In this document: piece after piece, positions 40,502 to 50,691 of the stretch
Position numbering within the stretch: position 1 is the first letter of the stretch
Layout of the letters: each line of letters begins with the position of its first letter
From: Vavraia culicis subsp. floridensis
Lineage: Eukaryota > Microsporidia > Pleistophoridae
Assembly: GCF_000192795.1 (NCBI RefSeq)
Contig: NW_007360622.1
Coordinates: 1-64,000 of the forward strand
Direction: 5' to 3'
DNA: 64,000 bases
Program-made: the position numbers and the translations under genes
The notes under the pieces: model-generated
Database searches by the model: none
The model's input: the letters and a program-made list of their open reading frames with translations, nothing else
Told to the model about the DNA's origin: nothing

Positions 40502-43147
40502 ATGATAGAAAATGCCGAGATGGATTTATTTGTCAGAGCCGAAGAAAAATTTAGGACTCCGAATGTGAGCGCAAGACAGATATTGAACTCGTGTGTTGAT
40601 TACAGCACTGAGAAGAAGTTGAAAAAAACAAAGGAGCTGCAGATACCGTATGATCTAAGAAATTACATTGTAGAGAACGATAAAGCATATGAAAGTGGAA
40701 AAACAAGTGAAGTTAAGTACGGTGTGTTAGAGGACATCAACGTGCTGTATGTTGTGCACGACAATATACTTTATTTGTACAGCTTTCTCTCCAGCTACAA
40801 AAACATGCTGCCTCTCAATGAGAACGTGCTATTTGTGAGGTGCCTTAAACCGAAACCTGCGATTTTTAAGAAAAAAATTCTGACGATTGTACTCGTGGTC
40901 ACACAGACCAAGCTGTTTTTCTTCTGTGTGAAGGAGGGCGAGGACGGCTTCTTTGAGGTGAAGATAGAGCACACCTTCACTGAAACCGTGAAGGATATAA
41001 AAGTGAACGATGACAGCCGGATATTCGCTATAACTAAGTACGATGTTGTGGAGATAAAGTACGACATGTATGGCTGTACATCTCACAACCCTGACGTGAA
41101 CTTTTTTGAGTATTTCATGCCGATTTTTTTCATCAGAAGGAAGATCAGTCCAATCATCGACTTTGATGCAAGGAACAATTTTTTGGTAACATTGACAAGA
41201 AATGAGATTGTGGTTTACACCCTTAAGAAATTCAAAAAGATAAATGTTATTTTGACATGCAGGACGTACCAAAACATAGGAATTGTGGAGGAAGATGGAA
41301 CTAACGTGGTGATTAATAACAAACTGATGAACACAAATGTACTGATATGCGCTGTTGCTTGCAACGGTGAGAGAGACTATTACGACTCGACACGGCTTCT
41401 TTTTAGCCGGGGGTGCCCGCTCAATACCAAGGATACGGACAAGTTCGAACTGCGAGGCACCAATTTTGTAGTGCACAGTGGTGATAAGAACGTTTTGGTG
41501 ACGCTCAACGATGATCAGCTGTACAACTTTGATAAAAAGAGGGCGGCAGAGAACTACGAGATCTCCGGCAGTGGGAGGCTTTTTTGTGGTAAAAGAATGT
41601 TTTTGGTTAGCGATACTGTTACCGTGTATGAGCAGCTGAAGGGCCCTGATTACCTGTTAAACTCGAAAAACACTTACAGAGCGGCAAGAAGTTACGGGCC
41701 AATAGTAAATTTGTTCTATCTTCTGATTAAGGCAGAGAACAAAGACACGAGCACATTTGATTATACATTCTCAAAGATTGACAAAGATTTTGTGTATCTT
41801 GCAGTTGTTCATATAATCCAGCACTTCTACAGGCTGCCAGTTCAAAAGATATACCTGCTTGATCTGGACATTGCTATCAGAAAGTTGCGGAATATCAGTG
41901 AGTATGACGCGTTCGTGAAGAAGGTGATAGGATGCTTGAACTTCGTCAAGATAGCAGTTGATTATCAGTGTAATTATATAATGGATATGTCTGTGCGCGA
42001 TCTTCTTCTCAATAAGTGCAGTGAGAAAAGAAAGAAGAGCCTAGAGAGCATCAATCTCCTGCTTCTGAAGAACAAATGTGCCGACTTTTTGTCACTTAAT
42101 GATTTATTCTACAACAGTGCTCTGAATATGATTAAGCGGGGCAGTAGAGAAGCATTGGCACGAGCAGTGGATGATTTGCTTAATTGTGATATCGAGCAAG
42201 GTGTTTTTCAGCGTATTCTTGATGCGAAGTACTATTTGGGTGCAATTAAGCTGCTAAGGAAGATGAAACTAAGCTACGAAGAGCGTGTGCAGCTGCTTTG
42301 CAAATCACTGCTGTGTCAGAGTGCGCTTCTTGAGGCGCTAGACGATCCAAGAGAGGATTTTGTGTTTGCCGTTTTTGATGCTTTTTTGAGGAACAAATCG
42401 AGGTTTAATGACTGTTTGTGCTGTGACGAGAAATGTGAGGACATAAACATAATAAGCTTGTCAAGTCCCTTCCTCGAAAGTTTCCTGAAAGAAAAATTCT
42501 ATGAAAGCGACAACAAGGAAGAGTTTGATTTGTATTGGAAGTTTTTTATTTACAAGAAAAGACAAAGTGAGGGTGTTAAGTGCATTACTACGTTGATCGA
42601 TATCAAACAGCTCACGCTAGAGCAGAAAATAGAGTACCTCACCATTATTTCAGCATTTGACCAGAGCAACAAAACTAAATTGCAGATTGCCAAGCTTCAG
42701 AGCGAGATTGCAAATCGTATGAAGACAACGATGGACATGCTGCTCGATGCACAGACCCTTTTCAACGATTATGCCTACCCGAACGGATATTACGATATTG
42801 CGCTCAAGCTGCTCGATCTGTGCGACTGTGATAAAGAGGTTATTTTTGATGTCATGCTCAAATATCTGAAGGGCCCTGCCAGCGAAATTGAGGGCAAGCT
42901 GGCCAAGCTACATTTAAAGGGTTCTTGTCACAATATAAGTGTTATTTTGACGATATTCATGAATAAGAAAATTAATGATGAACTGAACGTGTGCAATATG
43001 CTCAATAATCTGAGCTACAACAAAGACAAGATAATAGAAACGATACGAAGAGAGTTAAAGTACAATGTTTCACCAGATGTAAAGAAGTATCTAACAAAAT
43101 GTGTTAGGAATACGTACGGAATGAATGAGAATGAGATGAATTATTGA
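40502..43147 (+). CDS. NUP170: Nucleoporin NUP155/NUP170
   Basis: Inner-ring scaffold nucleoporin of the nuclear pore. It has 881 residues against about 1390-1500 in yeast and human. The N-terminal third matches the Nup155 propeller: an initial YDLRNYIVEN segment, then YGVLEDINVLYVVHDNILYLY, then VLFVRCLKPKPAIFKKKILTIVLVVTQ (Nup155 family: VGLVKPKPGIF...LLVLAT), which is the best landmark. A repeat-rich helical solenoid follows (from about 430), as in the family. The open frame starts with TTG at 40487; the first ATG is five codons later and preceded by GGGCCACCC, so I use that. The reduced size reflects loss in the helical part. I am confident of the family but not of which yeast paralog it matches. 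Confidence 0.86.
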   Translation: MIENAEMDLFVRAEEKFRTPNVSARQILNSCVDYSTEKKLKKTKELQIPYDLRNYIVENDKAYESGKTSEVKYGVLEDINVLYVVHDNILYLYSFLSSYKNMLPLNENVLFVRCLKPKPAIFKKKILTIVLVVTQTKLFFFCVKEGEDGFFEVKIEHTFTETVKDIKVNDDSRIFAITKYDVVEIKYDMYGCTSHNPDVNFFEYFMPIFFIRRKISPIIDFDARNNFLVTLTRNEIVVYTLKKFKKINVILTCRTYQNIGIVEEDGTNVVINNKLMNTNVLICAVACNGERDYYDSTRLLFSRGCPLNTKDTDKFELRGTNFVVHSGDKNVLVTLNDDQLYNFDKKRAAENYEISGSGRLFCGKRMFLVSDTVTVYEQLKGPDYLLNSKNTYRAARSYGPIVNLFYLLIKAENKDTSTFDYTFSKIDKDFVYLAVVHIIQHFYRLPVQKIYLLDLDIAIRKLRNISEYDAFVKKVIGCLNFVKIAVDYQCNYIMDMSVRDLLLNKCSEKRKKSLESINLLLLKNKCADFLSLNDLFYNSALNMIKRGSREALARAVDDLLNCDIEQGVFQRILDAKYYLGAIKLLRKMKLSYEERVQLLCKSLLCQSALLEALDDPREDFVFAVFDAFLRNKSRFNDCLCCDEKCEDINIISLSSPFLESFLKEKFYESDNKEEFDLYWKFFIYKKRQSEGVKCITTLIDIKQLTLEQKIEYLTIISAFDQSNKTKLQIAKLQSEIANRMKTTMDMLLDAQTLFNDYAYPNGYYDIALKLLDLCDCDKEVIFDVMLKYLKGPASEIEGKLAKLHLKGSCHNISVILTIFMNKKINDELNVCNMLNNLSYNKDKIIETIRRELKYNVSPDVKKYLTKCVRNTYGMNENEMNY

Positions 43148-43950
43148 ATTGTCACTTAGGGAGGATGTTTGATGTTGGTAGTGTGAGCGACTATTTAAAA
43201 ATAAATGGTGTATGATTAATATTTTGTTAGCAATACCGTTTTTATTGTGCTAGATCCTTGTTATTTCTCTTCTCCATCCGTTGATGTATTTCGTATTCTC
43301 ATTATCTTAGACTATAACCTGTCCGATCGTGTTCCTAGACTCTGTTTGCGGAGATATTAAACACCTTAATGAAGCGAAAAGAGACTCTGTGTACGTCTGG
43401 CAGAGAAGGAAACAAATCAAATATTGCCATATGCTTATGTGTGGAGCACCGAATAGCTTTTTTTTGTAGAGCCTTCCCGTTTAATAGGGCAAATATTAAC
43501 GGCCTGTCATTTTAACAATGGTGATAATCAGATCGAATCTCTTCGTTCACACCATATTTCAACACCATGCTTGTTTAGTCAAACATTTAGTCTGTGAAAT
43601 GGTTGTAAATAATTGTTAGCGTTTCAGGATGGCAACTTAATTGTTGTGAACATGGAAAAGTTTTTATTACAACGCGTTTATTTTTGCACATAAACGCGCT
43701 GTTGATATGCAAATGCGCCTCCATAGCAAGCAGTGTAGCAACAACCTCACCATGTCAATGTTAAATAAAATGTCCTCTCATGGCACAGCTATACCCGCTA
43801 ATATTATTTTTACTACAAATCATTCACTTATCTTTACACACCAACAGCATCCAAGCAAACACACATTTACAAAATTACCATTTTCTCACGCAATCATCGG
43901 GTACAATACCACTCTCAAGCAATGATCAGGTAACAAAGTTGCACTTTATT
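43148..43950. other. Intergenic between convergent genes
   Basis: About 800 bp between the stops of NUP170 and TRS31. A run of eight T occurs near 43457 in a non-coding area, without a gene before it that I can support. An ATG frame with a signal-peptide-like start (43780-44196) overlaps the 3' half of TRS31 antisense and is not called. Confidence 0.4.
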
Positions 43951-44406
43951 CTAAAATTTTATATTTTTTCTATTCTTTATAAGATAATAAACCTGATCAG
44001 GACTGCTTTTATCCGATCCATCACTCACAAGAACGTCACAATCAAAAAGATTGGCATCGAGACATCCTTCAATCAATCCAGCGATCAAATTGTTGGGGTT
44101 CGGGTTTTTTACTCCGCTCCTGCTCAGCAATGGGTCACTTTCTGTTATTATGTAGTACTCTCTGTCACTTGTCATACTGATTGTTCGTTTGCTTGAATAG
44201 AGGTTGGAGAGAAGATTCTTAACGTTCTGCAAGAGCATATACAAATCATTTGTTTGCTGTATTTTGTACGTTTCTAGCAGTTTGGGCGCTAACTTGTAGC
44301 CTATATCACGGTAACACGTCTTGATGTCGGCTGAACCTTGTGCTAATAAATGGTGGATGAGCCCGCAGGAAAAGAATTGGACAAAATTTGCTGAGACCTT
44401 AGACAT
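43951..44406 (-). CDS. TRS31: TRAPP complex subunit TRS31 (TRAPPC5)
   Basis: Subunit of the TRAPP tethering and Rab-activating complexes at the Golgi. It has 151 residues with the Bet3-like fold pattern of the family: a helix near the start with NFVQFFSCGLIHHLL, then DIKTCYRDIGYKLAPKLLETY, matching the TRAPPC5 ELQTKLSELGQQVGARLLD segment. The strand EYYIITESDPLLSR follows (TRAPPC5: TYYIIEKEPLI), then NNLIAGLIEGCLDANLFDCDVLV (TRAPPC5: SFTAGIVEAMLTYSGF). The TTG-started frame is longer; the first ATG lies just after CCCTT, so I take it. Yeast Trs31 is 283 residues and human 188. Bet3/Trs33 are alternatives, but the YII-PL motif favours Trs31. Confidence 0.8.
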   Translation of the reverse strand: MSKVSANFVQFFSCGLIHHLLAQGSADIKTCYRDIGYKLAPKLLETYKIQQTNDLYMLLQNVKNLLSNLYSSKRTISMTSDREYYIITESDPLLSRSGVKNPNPNNLIAGLIEGCLDANLFDCDVLVSDGSDKSSPDQVYYLIKNRKNIKF

Positions 44407-44583
44407 AAGGGTCTCGTAAAATGTTTGGATATGAGGAAAATTGGTGCATTCAGCAGATGTTTTGGGTGCAAGAAAAATGAAAAGTTTTGTCGTGAAAACG
44501 TGTTTTTCACAACACAAGAGCTAAAAGCGAGTTGTTACCGGTAAATAACGTTATTCATAATATACACCAGCTCAGGTAGGCAC

Positions 44584-44654
44584 GCGTGGATGGTTCAATG
44601 GTAGAATAGTGCCCTTCCAAGGCATTGACCCGGGTTCGATTCCCGGTCTACGCA
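44584..44654 (+). tRNA. tRNA-Gly (UCC)
   Basis: A complete 71-nt cloverleaf. The acceptor stem has 7 pairs (GCGTGGA with TCTACGC, one G-T). The anticodon stem GTGCC/GGCAT encloses the loop CTTCCAA with anticodon TCC, reading GGA glycine codons. The T arm is CCGGG-TTCGATT-CCCGG. No intron and no encoded CCA. A run of six T starting five bases after the discriminator (44659-44664) should stop RNA polymerase III. It is the only tRNA gene I could find in the window. Confidence 0.97.
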
Positions 44655-44658
44655 CGCG

Positions 44659-44664
44659 TTTTTT
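44659..44664 (+). terminator. Pol III T-run terminator
   Basis: Six consecutive T on the coding strand just downstream of tRNA-Gly, as needed for RNA polymerase III termination. Confidence 0.75.
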
Positions 44665-44757
44665 GGCTCAATGATTTTCTTCCCTGCACTTTTCGGTCAG
44701 AACATGAACAGCAGCTGCACTCATCTCGCATGTAAAATATGTCTGGAAATTCTTTAT

Positions 44758-45531
44758 TTATATCTCTAACGACAGTCCTAGTCCGCACTCTACCGCACCG
44801 ACATCCTTCATCTCGGCACAAAAACTAAAAATAAAGCAGTCAAGCAATTTTTTCTCGACCATTAGTATGGCATTCATCATCGAATTAACTTCTATCTTAA
44901 TGTCCGTGAAGGATGTGCTCAGAAGAATGCCCATCCGGGCACCTATCGAGCTGCTTCCTGCCACAGCTTCCCCTGCGATCGATACAAACTCTGTTAATCG
45001 CTTGTAAAACGTCAAATTAACCACGTCGTATCTCATGAGAAGCGATAGAACGCTTGATTGCAGATCATACCTCAACATAACAATACTGCCAAGTCTGTCC
45101 CTTAGATTCAATTCTGTTCCGAAGTGCAGATTATTTTTCTTTGTTATAAAACTCATCTTGTAGTTGGCCGTTTTATCCACAAGCATGCCCATATTAATTG
45201 TCAACGGGAAATTTAATATGATTCCCAGATCTAGAACAGGGTTGTTATGATTCATCACCACCGTGTTCCTCAGAACTACGTTTTTGTGCACATATACACT
45301 CTTGATGAGCAGATTTTTATCGGTATCGATCAGTAAATGGGACAAAAAATTTGATGTGGAGTACAAAAGTGCTATGTTGGATGACATGTTGCTGTTTTCT
45401 ATGGCAAGTAATGCACCTCTATTTATTGTAAACGATGATCTTATGCCGGTGAATGGCGTACACAGAACATTGTAGGCCTCCTTTGACAACGTTTCTATTG
45501 ATTCAGTAGGCTTTTCCAAATTAAAGGCCAT
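44758..45531 (-). CDS. TOM40: TOM40/porin-family mitosomal channel
   Basis: Probable outer-membrane import channel of the mitosome, the reduced mitochondrion of microsporidia. It has 257 residues. After a short helical start (residues 1-28) it is made of alternating strand-like segments (for example GIILNFPLTINMGMLV, SIVMLRYDLQSSVLSLLMRYDV, IGARMGILLSTS), as in a beta barrel of the eukaryotic porin family. The C terminus GAVECGLGLSLEI fits a beta-signal for barrel insertion. No Cys pairs or helical membrane spans. The longer frame starts with TTG; the ATG beginning MAFNLEKP has CCC ten bases upstream and is chosen. VDAC would be an alternative, but known microsporidia keep Tom40. Length matches reduced Tom40 proteins. 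Confidence 0.68.
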   Translation of the reverse strand: MAFNLEKPTESIETLSKEAYNVLCTPFTGIRSSFTINRGALLAIENSNMSSNIALLYSTSNFLSHLLIDTDKNLLIKSVYVHKNVVLRNTVVMNHNNPVLDLGIILNFPLTINMGMLVDKTANYKMSFITKKNNLHFGTELNLRDRLGSIVMLRYDLQSSVLSLLMRYDVVNLTFYKRLTEFVSIAGEAVAGSSSIGARMGILLSTSFTDIKIEVNSMMNAILMVEKKLLDCFIFSFCAEMKDVGAVECGLGLSLEI

Positions 45532-45900
45532 AGAATACCGTGGGACAAAAATTTTGAGGTCTAAAAATATCCGAGATGACAAATTAAGAATAGTTGCAGA
45601 AAAACGGTGAATTTCTTGATTGTTTATACGATAACATGCTGTTAAAAATGGTGTTTAAGGTTTAACTATGAGTTATTCCTGATAAAAGCACTGCTGTGAT
45701 AGTGATCCTACGTGCCATTAGAATTAGTTACTTTGTCCGATCAAGGCACTAAAAGTTACCGAGCCAAAAAATCACTGCATATATCAGCCATCCACCAAAA
45801 ATTGCCCAATCACGAATTTGTCCAGGTTCTTGATAAGATGAGTGTACTGCGCAGTAAAACAAATGGACCACACCAGCCATAGAATAATCAAACTTACTAT
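45532..45900. other. Intergenic
   Basis: About 370 bp. The stop of the eIF3b gene and the promoter side of TOM40 meet here; no further feature is seen. Confidence 0.45.
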
Positions 45901-47583
45901 TTATTTAAGGCTCTCCAAAAACATGGTCCACGCTTTCTTCTTTTCTTCCAACGGCATTTCATTCCTCTTAAAGCAGCTTACATTTAGATCTTTATCATCG
46001 CCCAACAACATAACATTCTCTCCGTAATTCCTCTTGATATCTCTTTTGGCTTGCTCGTCTAACCGCACAAAATTCAAAAACTGAAATTCCTTTATATCGC
46101 TAAATATCCTCTTATAGATCAGGCAGCCGTTGCAATCAAACATGTTGATCTGGTTAGCACTAAGAATACTCACAAAGAGACCGCTCTTGGAGAATTCTAC
46201 TTTTTCTGCGATCAAATCATGTTCTTTGTACAGGGTTCTTCGGTCATAAAATTTTACTTTCTCGTCGCACCCCACCACGTACAGATGATCAAACAGATCG
46301 AAGCATTCTACCCCTTCTATCGTGTTAACCATGACAAACACTTTGTTCTTCAATTCATAGTACTGCACAAGTCCATCATCCAACAAAAAGCTTTGATCGC
46401 TGAATTTCACTTCCTTTATATTTTTGGTCTCGTTGACAGTTACAAAGTCCGAGTAGCTCTCGATAAAATTCTTTTCTCTCTCGCCAATCCTCTTGATGAC
46501 ATGAGCATAGCATCGGCTCTTCGTCCAATATATTGTGATCGTGCTCTGTGGATGTCTCCTAGAAATTACCTTACCCGCCCTCTCAAAGTTCAGTTCTGAA
46601 TCAATTGCTACAGTATCATGGCTGAATGGAGAAAAATACAGATCTTCATACTCTGCGATTTGTATGTCCTCCTGATCAGACACAATATCTGCACTTGTGT
46701 CTGAGTCCAACCAGTCAGCCAGCACCGAGTTACTTTCGGATTCATTTTCGTTCTTGCCAGAAGGTTCAGACTCTGTACTACTTTCAATTTCGTTTTTATC
46801 GCTATCCTCTCCGATGTTTTTCTCATCACACTCGGTTTGCTCCGCTATATCGTGCTTAGAGACCCGCTTTTCTTTTTCGACATGCTTCTTGCTGTTTCTC
46901 ATTGCTAGACCCTCAGGTCCGTACCCGTGAATCAGATTCTTGTAGGATTCAAGCGAACCCTTATCCAGCTCAACAACCAACTGATCGAGCACAGCAATGC
47001 CCTGCCCAAATAACGCCCTAGTTACATCCTCGTGCACAGTAAATTGCAGTGTCTTAGTATCATAAATACGTACGAGTCCTTCACCCATTTCCACCATAAG
47101 ATACCTGTCATCGTACGAAAACACCACGTTTCCTTTCGGTAATAAACCGTAAAAAAGCCATTCAGACCCGCTATAAATGCACGAACAATGAACGATAAAC
47201 TTTCCGGTGTTTGAGACTGTTATAGGCCCCTTGAACTGCGCCTTCTTAACGAGCTGACCCGTAAAATCGTTGAGAAAAATGTATGACATGTTCTCCGACT
47301 GCAGCAGAAATAGCTCGTTGTTTAGCGGATCGTATTTTATCTGCTCAAGCTGCACACGATTACCATCCTCGCACTCCAAATCTTTGATGGTGCACATTTC
47401 GTACGTTTTACGAAGCTGCGACGGCGCGGCATTTTGCTCTTTTAGTTTGTTCACCATGTTTAGCGGTGCCATTACTATGAGGAAGTCGTTTCCCCGTATG
47501 GTGTTGTCTTCGGTGAGAAATGAGGATATTGTTTTGATATCTGTGTCTTTTGGAACACCAAATATTATCAGGGCGTCCTGCAT
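45901..47583 (-). CDS. PRT1: Translation initiation factor eIF3b
   Basis: Likely eIF3b, the WD-type scaffold of the eIF3 complex at the 40S subunit. It has 560 residues (yeast Prt1: 763). An N-terminal small domain (about 1-75, resembling an RRM: DALIIFGVPKDTD) precedes blades such as NNELFLLQSENMSYIFLNDFTG and LMVEMGEGLVRIYDTKTLQF. An acidic Ser/Glu insert (about 230-300) follows, then further blades (YFSPFSHDTVAI, TIYWTKSRCYAHVIKRIG). The C-terminal segment GCLIYKRIFSDIKEFQF then KRDIKRNYGEN parallels Prt1's IHKESFDDLSSFDWRP then KKQVRKNLKEW. The ATG has CCC five bases upstream. eIF2A, another propeller initiation factor, is the main alternative; order of parts favours eIF3b. Confidence 0.7.
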   Translation of the reverse strand: MQDALIIFGVPKDTDIKTISSFLTEDNTIRGNDFLIVMAPLNMVNKLKEQNAAPSQLRKTYEMCTIKDLECEDGNRVQLEQIKYDPLNNELFLLQSENMSYIFLNDFTGQLVKKAQFKGPITVSNTGKFIVHCSCIYSGSEWLFYGLLPKGNVVFSYDDRYLMVEMGEGLVRIYDTKTLQFTVHEDVTRALFGQGIAVLDQLVVELDKGSLESYKNLIHGYGPEGLAMRNSKKHVEKEKRVSKHDIAEQTECDEKNIGEDSDKNEIESSTESEPSGKNENESESNSVLADWLDSDTSADIVSDQEDIQIAEYEDLYFSPFSHDTVAIDSELNFERAGKVISRRHPQSTITIYWTKSRCYAHVIKRIGEREKNFIESYSDFVTVNETKNIKEVKFSDQSFLLDDGLVQYYELKNKVFVMVNTIEGVECFDLFDHLYVVGCDEKVKFYDRRTLYKEHDLIAEKVEFSKSGLFVSILSANQINMFDCNGCLIYKRIFSDIKEFQFLNFVRLDEQAKRDIKRNYGENVMLLGDDKDLNVSCFKRNEMPLEEKKKAWTMFLESLK

Positions 47584-48043
47584 TCTATGGGATACAATTT
47601 TTCAAAAATGTTATATGCGGCTTGAAATGGAGCATTGCGAACAGATTACCGTGGAAAAACGCTCTAGACCGGAAAGAAACACCTTTCTTGACAAATACGG
47701 TAGTATTCGGTACTGCCAACGTATTTTGGTCAACAAATTTAAAAATATTTGGTTACTAGGTTCATCTGCTAATATTTATTTGTTTCGCGTCATAAGAACA
47801 GAATGTTCGTTACTTGACACATATTTTACATCATAAACGCATTCTTTTGAACGCTATAAGCTCTTTTAGTGGTAAAATGCAAAAAAACGTGGTATTGAAA
47901 GTCAAATTTACATATTAACCCAGTTTTTCCATGCAATGCTGCACCACACATTCATGGTATTGCAACTTGCACGTTTTACACGTGCCACCAAATTAAAGGG
48001 GCACCAAAAATTACACCTCCAAAACAAGAACAGCCCAGCAGCG
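47584..48043. other. Intergenic between divergent genes
   Basis: About 460 bp serving eIF3b and the CAP-Gly gene. An ATG at 47936 is in frame with the CAP-Gly gene and would add 36 residues, but the C-run favours the later start. Confidence 0.4.
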
Positions 48044-49120
48044 ATGAAAATGAATGACAAAATATATTTTCCAGGCAAAGGAGAGGGAACCATCAGATAT
48101 ATCGGTAAATTGGATGGCAAGGAAGCAGAATATGTTGGAATAGAATTGCAGGCACCGTTGGGGAAGAATGATGGATGTATCAATGGAATAAGATATTTTA
48201 GTTGCGGGAGAGGGCATGGTCTTTTTACTACTGTGGACAAATTGGAGAACATAATGAAAGATGGGTGTGAACCTGTGCAGGCTAGTGCAATCATGAATAA
48301 GTATAAGGACATGAGTCTCAGGAATTTAAGCGATGTTGGCAAGACACATATAAATCAAGCCATACCAAAGGATGAGATTAGCAGTGCCGTTAAATTCAAG
48401 GTCGAAGGTTCTGATGTGAAAGCAAAGCACAGGGCACACGATGCACAGAACGGTCTGAACAAAACTGAGGATGGTGCAATTAATGGTAACAGAATGAACG
48501 CATTCGATGCTGAAAGCGCCAGCAAACAACGTTTTGGCTCGAGTAACGGCCAAGACCCTTTTAAATCTGATAATTATAATGTTAAGAATCTTTCTGCTAT
48601 TCTGGAAAAAGCGATTGATGAAAATTCTGGTAATATGAAACAGAATGAGCTTGCCAAGTTGGATTACGAAAAGCTTAAGTTGATTTACCAGACGCAAAAA
48701 CTTTACTCGCAATCGCAAATAAGTGATTTGAAATTGCAGGTCAAGAAATTGAAAAAGCGTTGCCTAAAAAATGATAATCCTAGGCTTGTTGAGGAGATTA
48801 ATCGTTTGCACAAAGAAAACTTGACATTGAAAGGCTCTCGGATGAAAAACGTGCGTTCAAGAGAGCAGATAGATGAGTTTATATTGGGAATAACCAAGGA
48901 TTGCCTGAAAATGAAGCGCAGCGTTGACGAGGCCCTTGAGCTCCTAAATCGGTGCACACAGAAGAAAATTTCTCTATCAAACGAACATTGTAGCATGTTT
49001 TACCTGACCAAGGATTTACTGTTCGCTATTTTGAATGATGATGAAGAGAAGACAGACTTGTATTTTGGAAAATTCAGAGAGATCCTTAGAAAAAACGGTA
49101 TAGAGTGTTCATTAGAGTAG
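48044..49120 (+). CDS. CAP-Gly domain microtubule-binding protein
   Basis: A 358-residue cytoskeletal protein. The CAP-Gly domain occupies about 3-70 with the key GKNDG (39-43), preceded by YVGIELQAPL and followed by GIRYFSCGRGHGLFTTVDKL, the pattern that binds tubulin and EB C-terminal tails. A polar, disordered region (about 90-180) leads into a coiled coil (about 195-290) with many Lys/Leu heptads, then a helical C terminus. This layout suits a small dynactin p150 (Nip100) or Bik1/CLIP-170 relative; tubulin cofactors B and E lack this arrangement. I use the ATG after CAGCCCAGCAGCG; an earlier in-frame ATG (47936) is possible. The exact ortholog is open. Confidence 0.82.
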   Translation: MKMNDKIYFPGKGEGTIRYIGKLDGKEAEYVGIELQAPLGKNDGCINGIRYFSCGRGHGLFTTVDKLENIMKDGCEPVQASAIMNKYKDMSLRNLSDVGKTHINQAIPKDEISSAVKFKVEGSDVKAKHRAHDAQNGLNKTEDGAINGNRMNAFDAESASKQRFGSSNGQDPFKSDNYNVKNLSAILEKAIDENSGNMKQNELAKLDYEKLKLIYQTQKLYSQSQISDLKLQVKKLKKRCLKNDNPRLVEEINRLHKENLTLKGSRMKNVRSREQIDEFILGITKDCLKMKRSVDEALELLNRCTQKKISLSNEHCSMFYLTKDLLFAILNDDEEKTDLYFGKFREILRKNGIECSLE

Positions 49121-49921
49121 TACACTTGATAAGCGTTATAAATAAACATCTTTATTACATTTGATATGTATTATGGCCTGGGCATACTCATCTTTACGGC
49201 ATATTTCAGCAAATGGCAAAATTTATGTTATTTTTCGATAAACATGCACAGCAACCAAAGTTGATTGCTAAAGAGCGGCTAGATGATCAGAATAAATTTG
49301 ATGCTGTAATTAAATAATTGATAAGTGGTATTAACCACGATTGATACTTCACCATACAATCTAAAACTATAAATAATTTCATGAACAAACTTAGCCAAAT
49401 TTATATGTTACTTCAAAAAAAGATGTTCTCTGTATAACATTTGCGCATCGGACGTGATCAATGATCGATTGCCGTCAACATCGTGCGAACGAGATTACAT
49501 CATCAAGAAAGAATTTTTTATATTTTAACGGAGACAATATTGTAAATAATTCCTGTTCAGCCGAATACCATCCATTCGACAAAAATTTTTGCTGAATCGA
49601 GGATTAATCCACAGATCATCCAAAAACAAGCATCTCATATGCAGAAAATGACTACATAGATCGTATCAAGCATGGCTGCACCGTTCCCATAAAAAATAGT
49701 TTTCAAAACCGCAATGAGAAGAACGTATTTGTTATATCAAAGTTGCAAAACCGGCAGTTACTGATTAATTAAATCATCGTCAAATAACCACACAATTATT
49801 ATCGATACACTTAGGTTATATGGCATTCTTTTCCATACATGGGAATTGGGTCTCAAAAGTTAATTAAAACAGTAATTACGTATTTTTCCATTTTTGTACA
49901 CAAATTTTACCCATCACAAGG
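49121..49921. other. Intergenic
   Basis: About 800 bp, AT-rich. No frame or RNA is supported. Confidence 0.45.
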
Positions 49922-50482
49922 ATGAACACAGATGTCCTCTTTAACATTCCAAACCGAATCAGCTACATCCGCATCATCCTCTTGTTTCTGAGCATATTCC
50001 TCGACAACAATTTTTTTCTGCTTGTTTATTCTATTTCAATATCATTTGATTTAATTGACGGTTCAATTGCACGATACTACAGGCAAACCAGCAGGCTAGG
50101 TGCCTGTCTCGATATGTACACCGATCTCACGAGCACCACCATTATAGTGTGCAAGATATTGGAGAGGGCGCCATCAACAATTCTCATAGTAGCGCTGTTT
50201 GTCGATTTGATCTCGCATTTGATGCTCTTCGCGAATGCGATGGCGGAAAACGTTTCGCACAAAAATCCAAAGCTGAGGTTGCTTAAAATATACTACAACA
50301 TAGTAGTTCTCGTTTCACTGTGTGCCGGAACAGGAGTGTATCATATGTTATTGTACCTAGAAACGTACAGAAACGTGAACGGGAAGGTAACGCTCGTGTT
50401 TTTTGTATTTTTCATTTTGAGATCGTTTTTCAATGTTCTACGTTTTGTTGAAGGAGTGACACGGTTGAGTGACTTGAAATGA
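49922..50482 (+). CDS. PIS1: Phosphatidylinositol synthase
   Basis: ER membrane enzyme that joins CDP-diacylglycerol with inositol to make phosphatidylinositol. It has 186 residues with several membrane helices. The CDP-alcohol phosphotransferase motif is complete: Asp43, Asp46-Gly47, Ala50-Arg51, Gly60, Asp64 and Asp68 (D-x2-DG-x2-AR-x8-G-x3-D-x3-D). Downstream SHLMLF and then NPKLRLLKIYYNIVVLVSLCAGTGVYH follow the PIS pattern (SHWLHLH, NPVLRIYYTSRPALFTLCAGNELFY), separating it from choline/ethanolamine phosphotransferases. Length is near the family norm (about 210-220). CCC lies ten bases upstream of the ATG. Confidence is high. Confidence 0.92.
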   Translation: MNTDVLFNIPNRISYIRIILLFLSIFLDNNFFLLVYSISISFDLIDGSIARYYRQTSRLGACLDMYTDLTSTTIIVCKILERAPSTILIVALFVDLISHLMLFANAMAENVSHKNPKLRLLKIYYNIVVLVSLCAGTGVYHMLLYLETYRNVNGKVTLVFFVFFILRSFFNVLRFVEGVTRLSDLK

Positions 50483-50691
50483 TCTGCTAATTCTGATTTT
50501 GATGTCGAGGTGGTATTGGTGAGTGCAATCTGCGGTAAAAACAAGATTAAACAAATTTTGCAATCATGGCCTGCACCGAAGTACGTGTGCTACCGTTGAC
50601 AAGAACTATGAAATAGATTGTTAACAAAGATCACATCAATGTAGCCATATAAACTATTTTAACACGTGTGTTTTAATGATCTGATCCTGCA

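Noticed and set aside
43380..43470. Possible Pol III gene ending at the T8 run near 43457
   Set aside because: No internal A/B box, no stable fold and no match to a known small RNA by eye.
43780..44196. 138-codon frame with signal-peptide-like start
   Set aside because: Its last 80 codons are antisense to TRS31, which has family support; no start signal precedes it.
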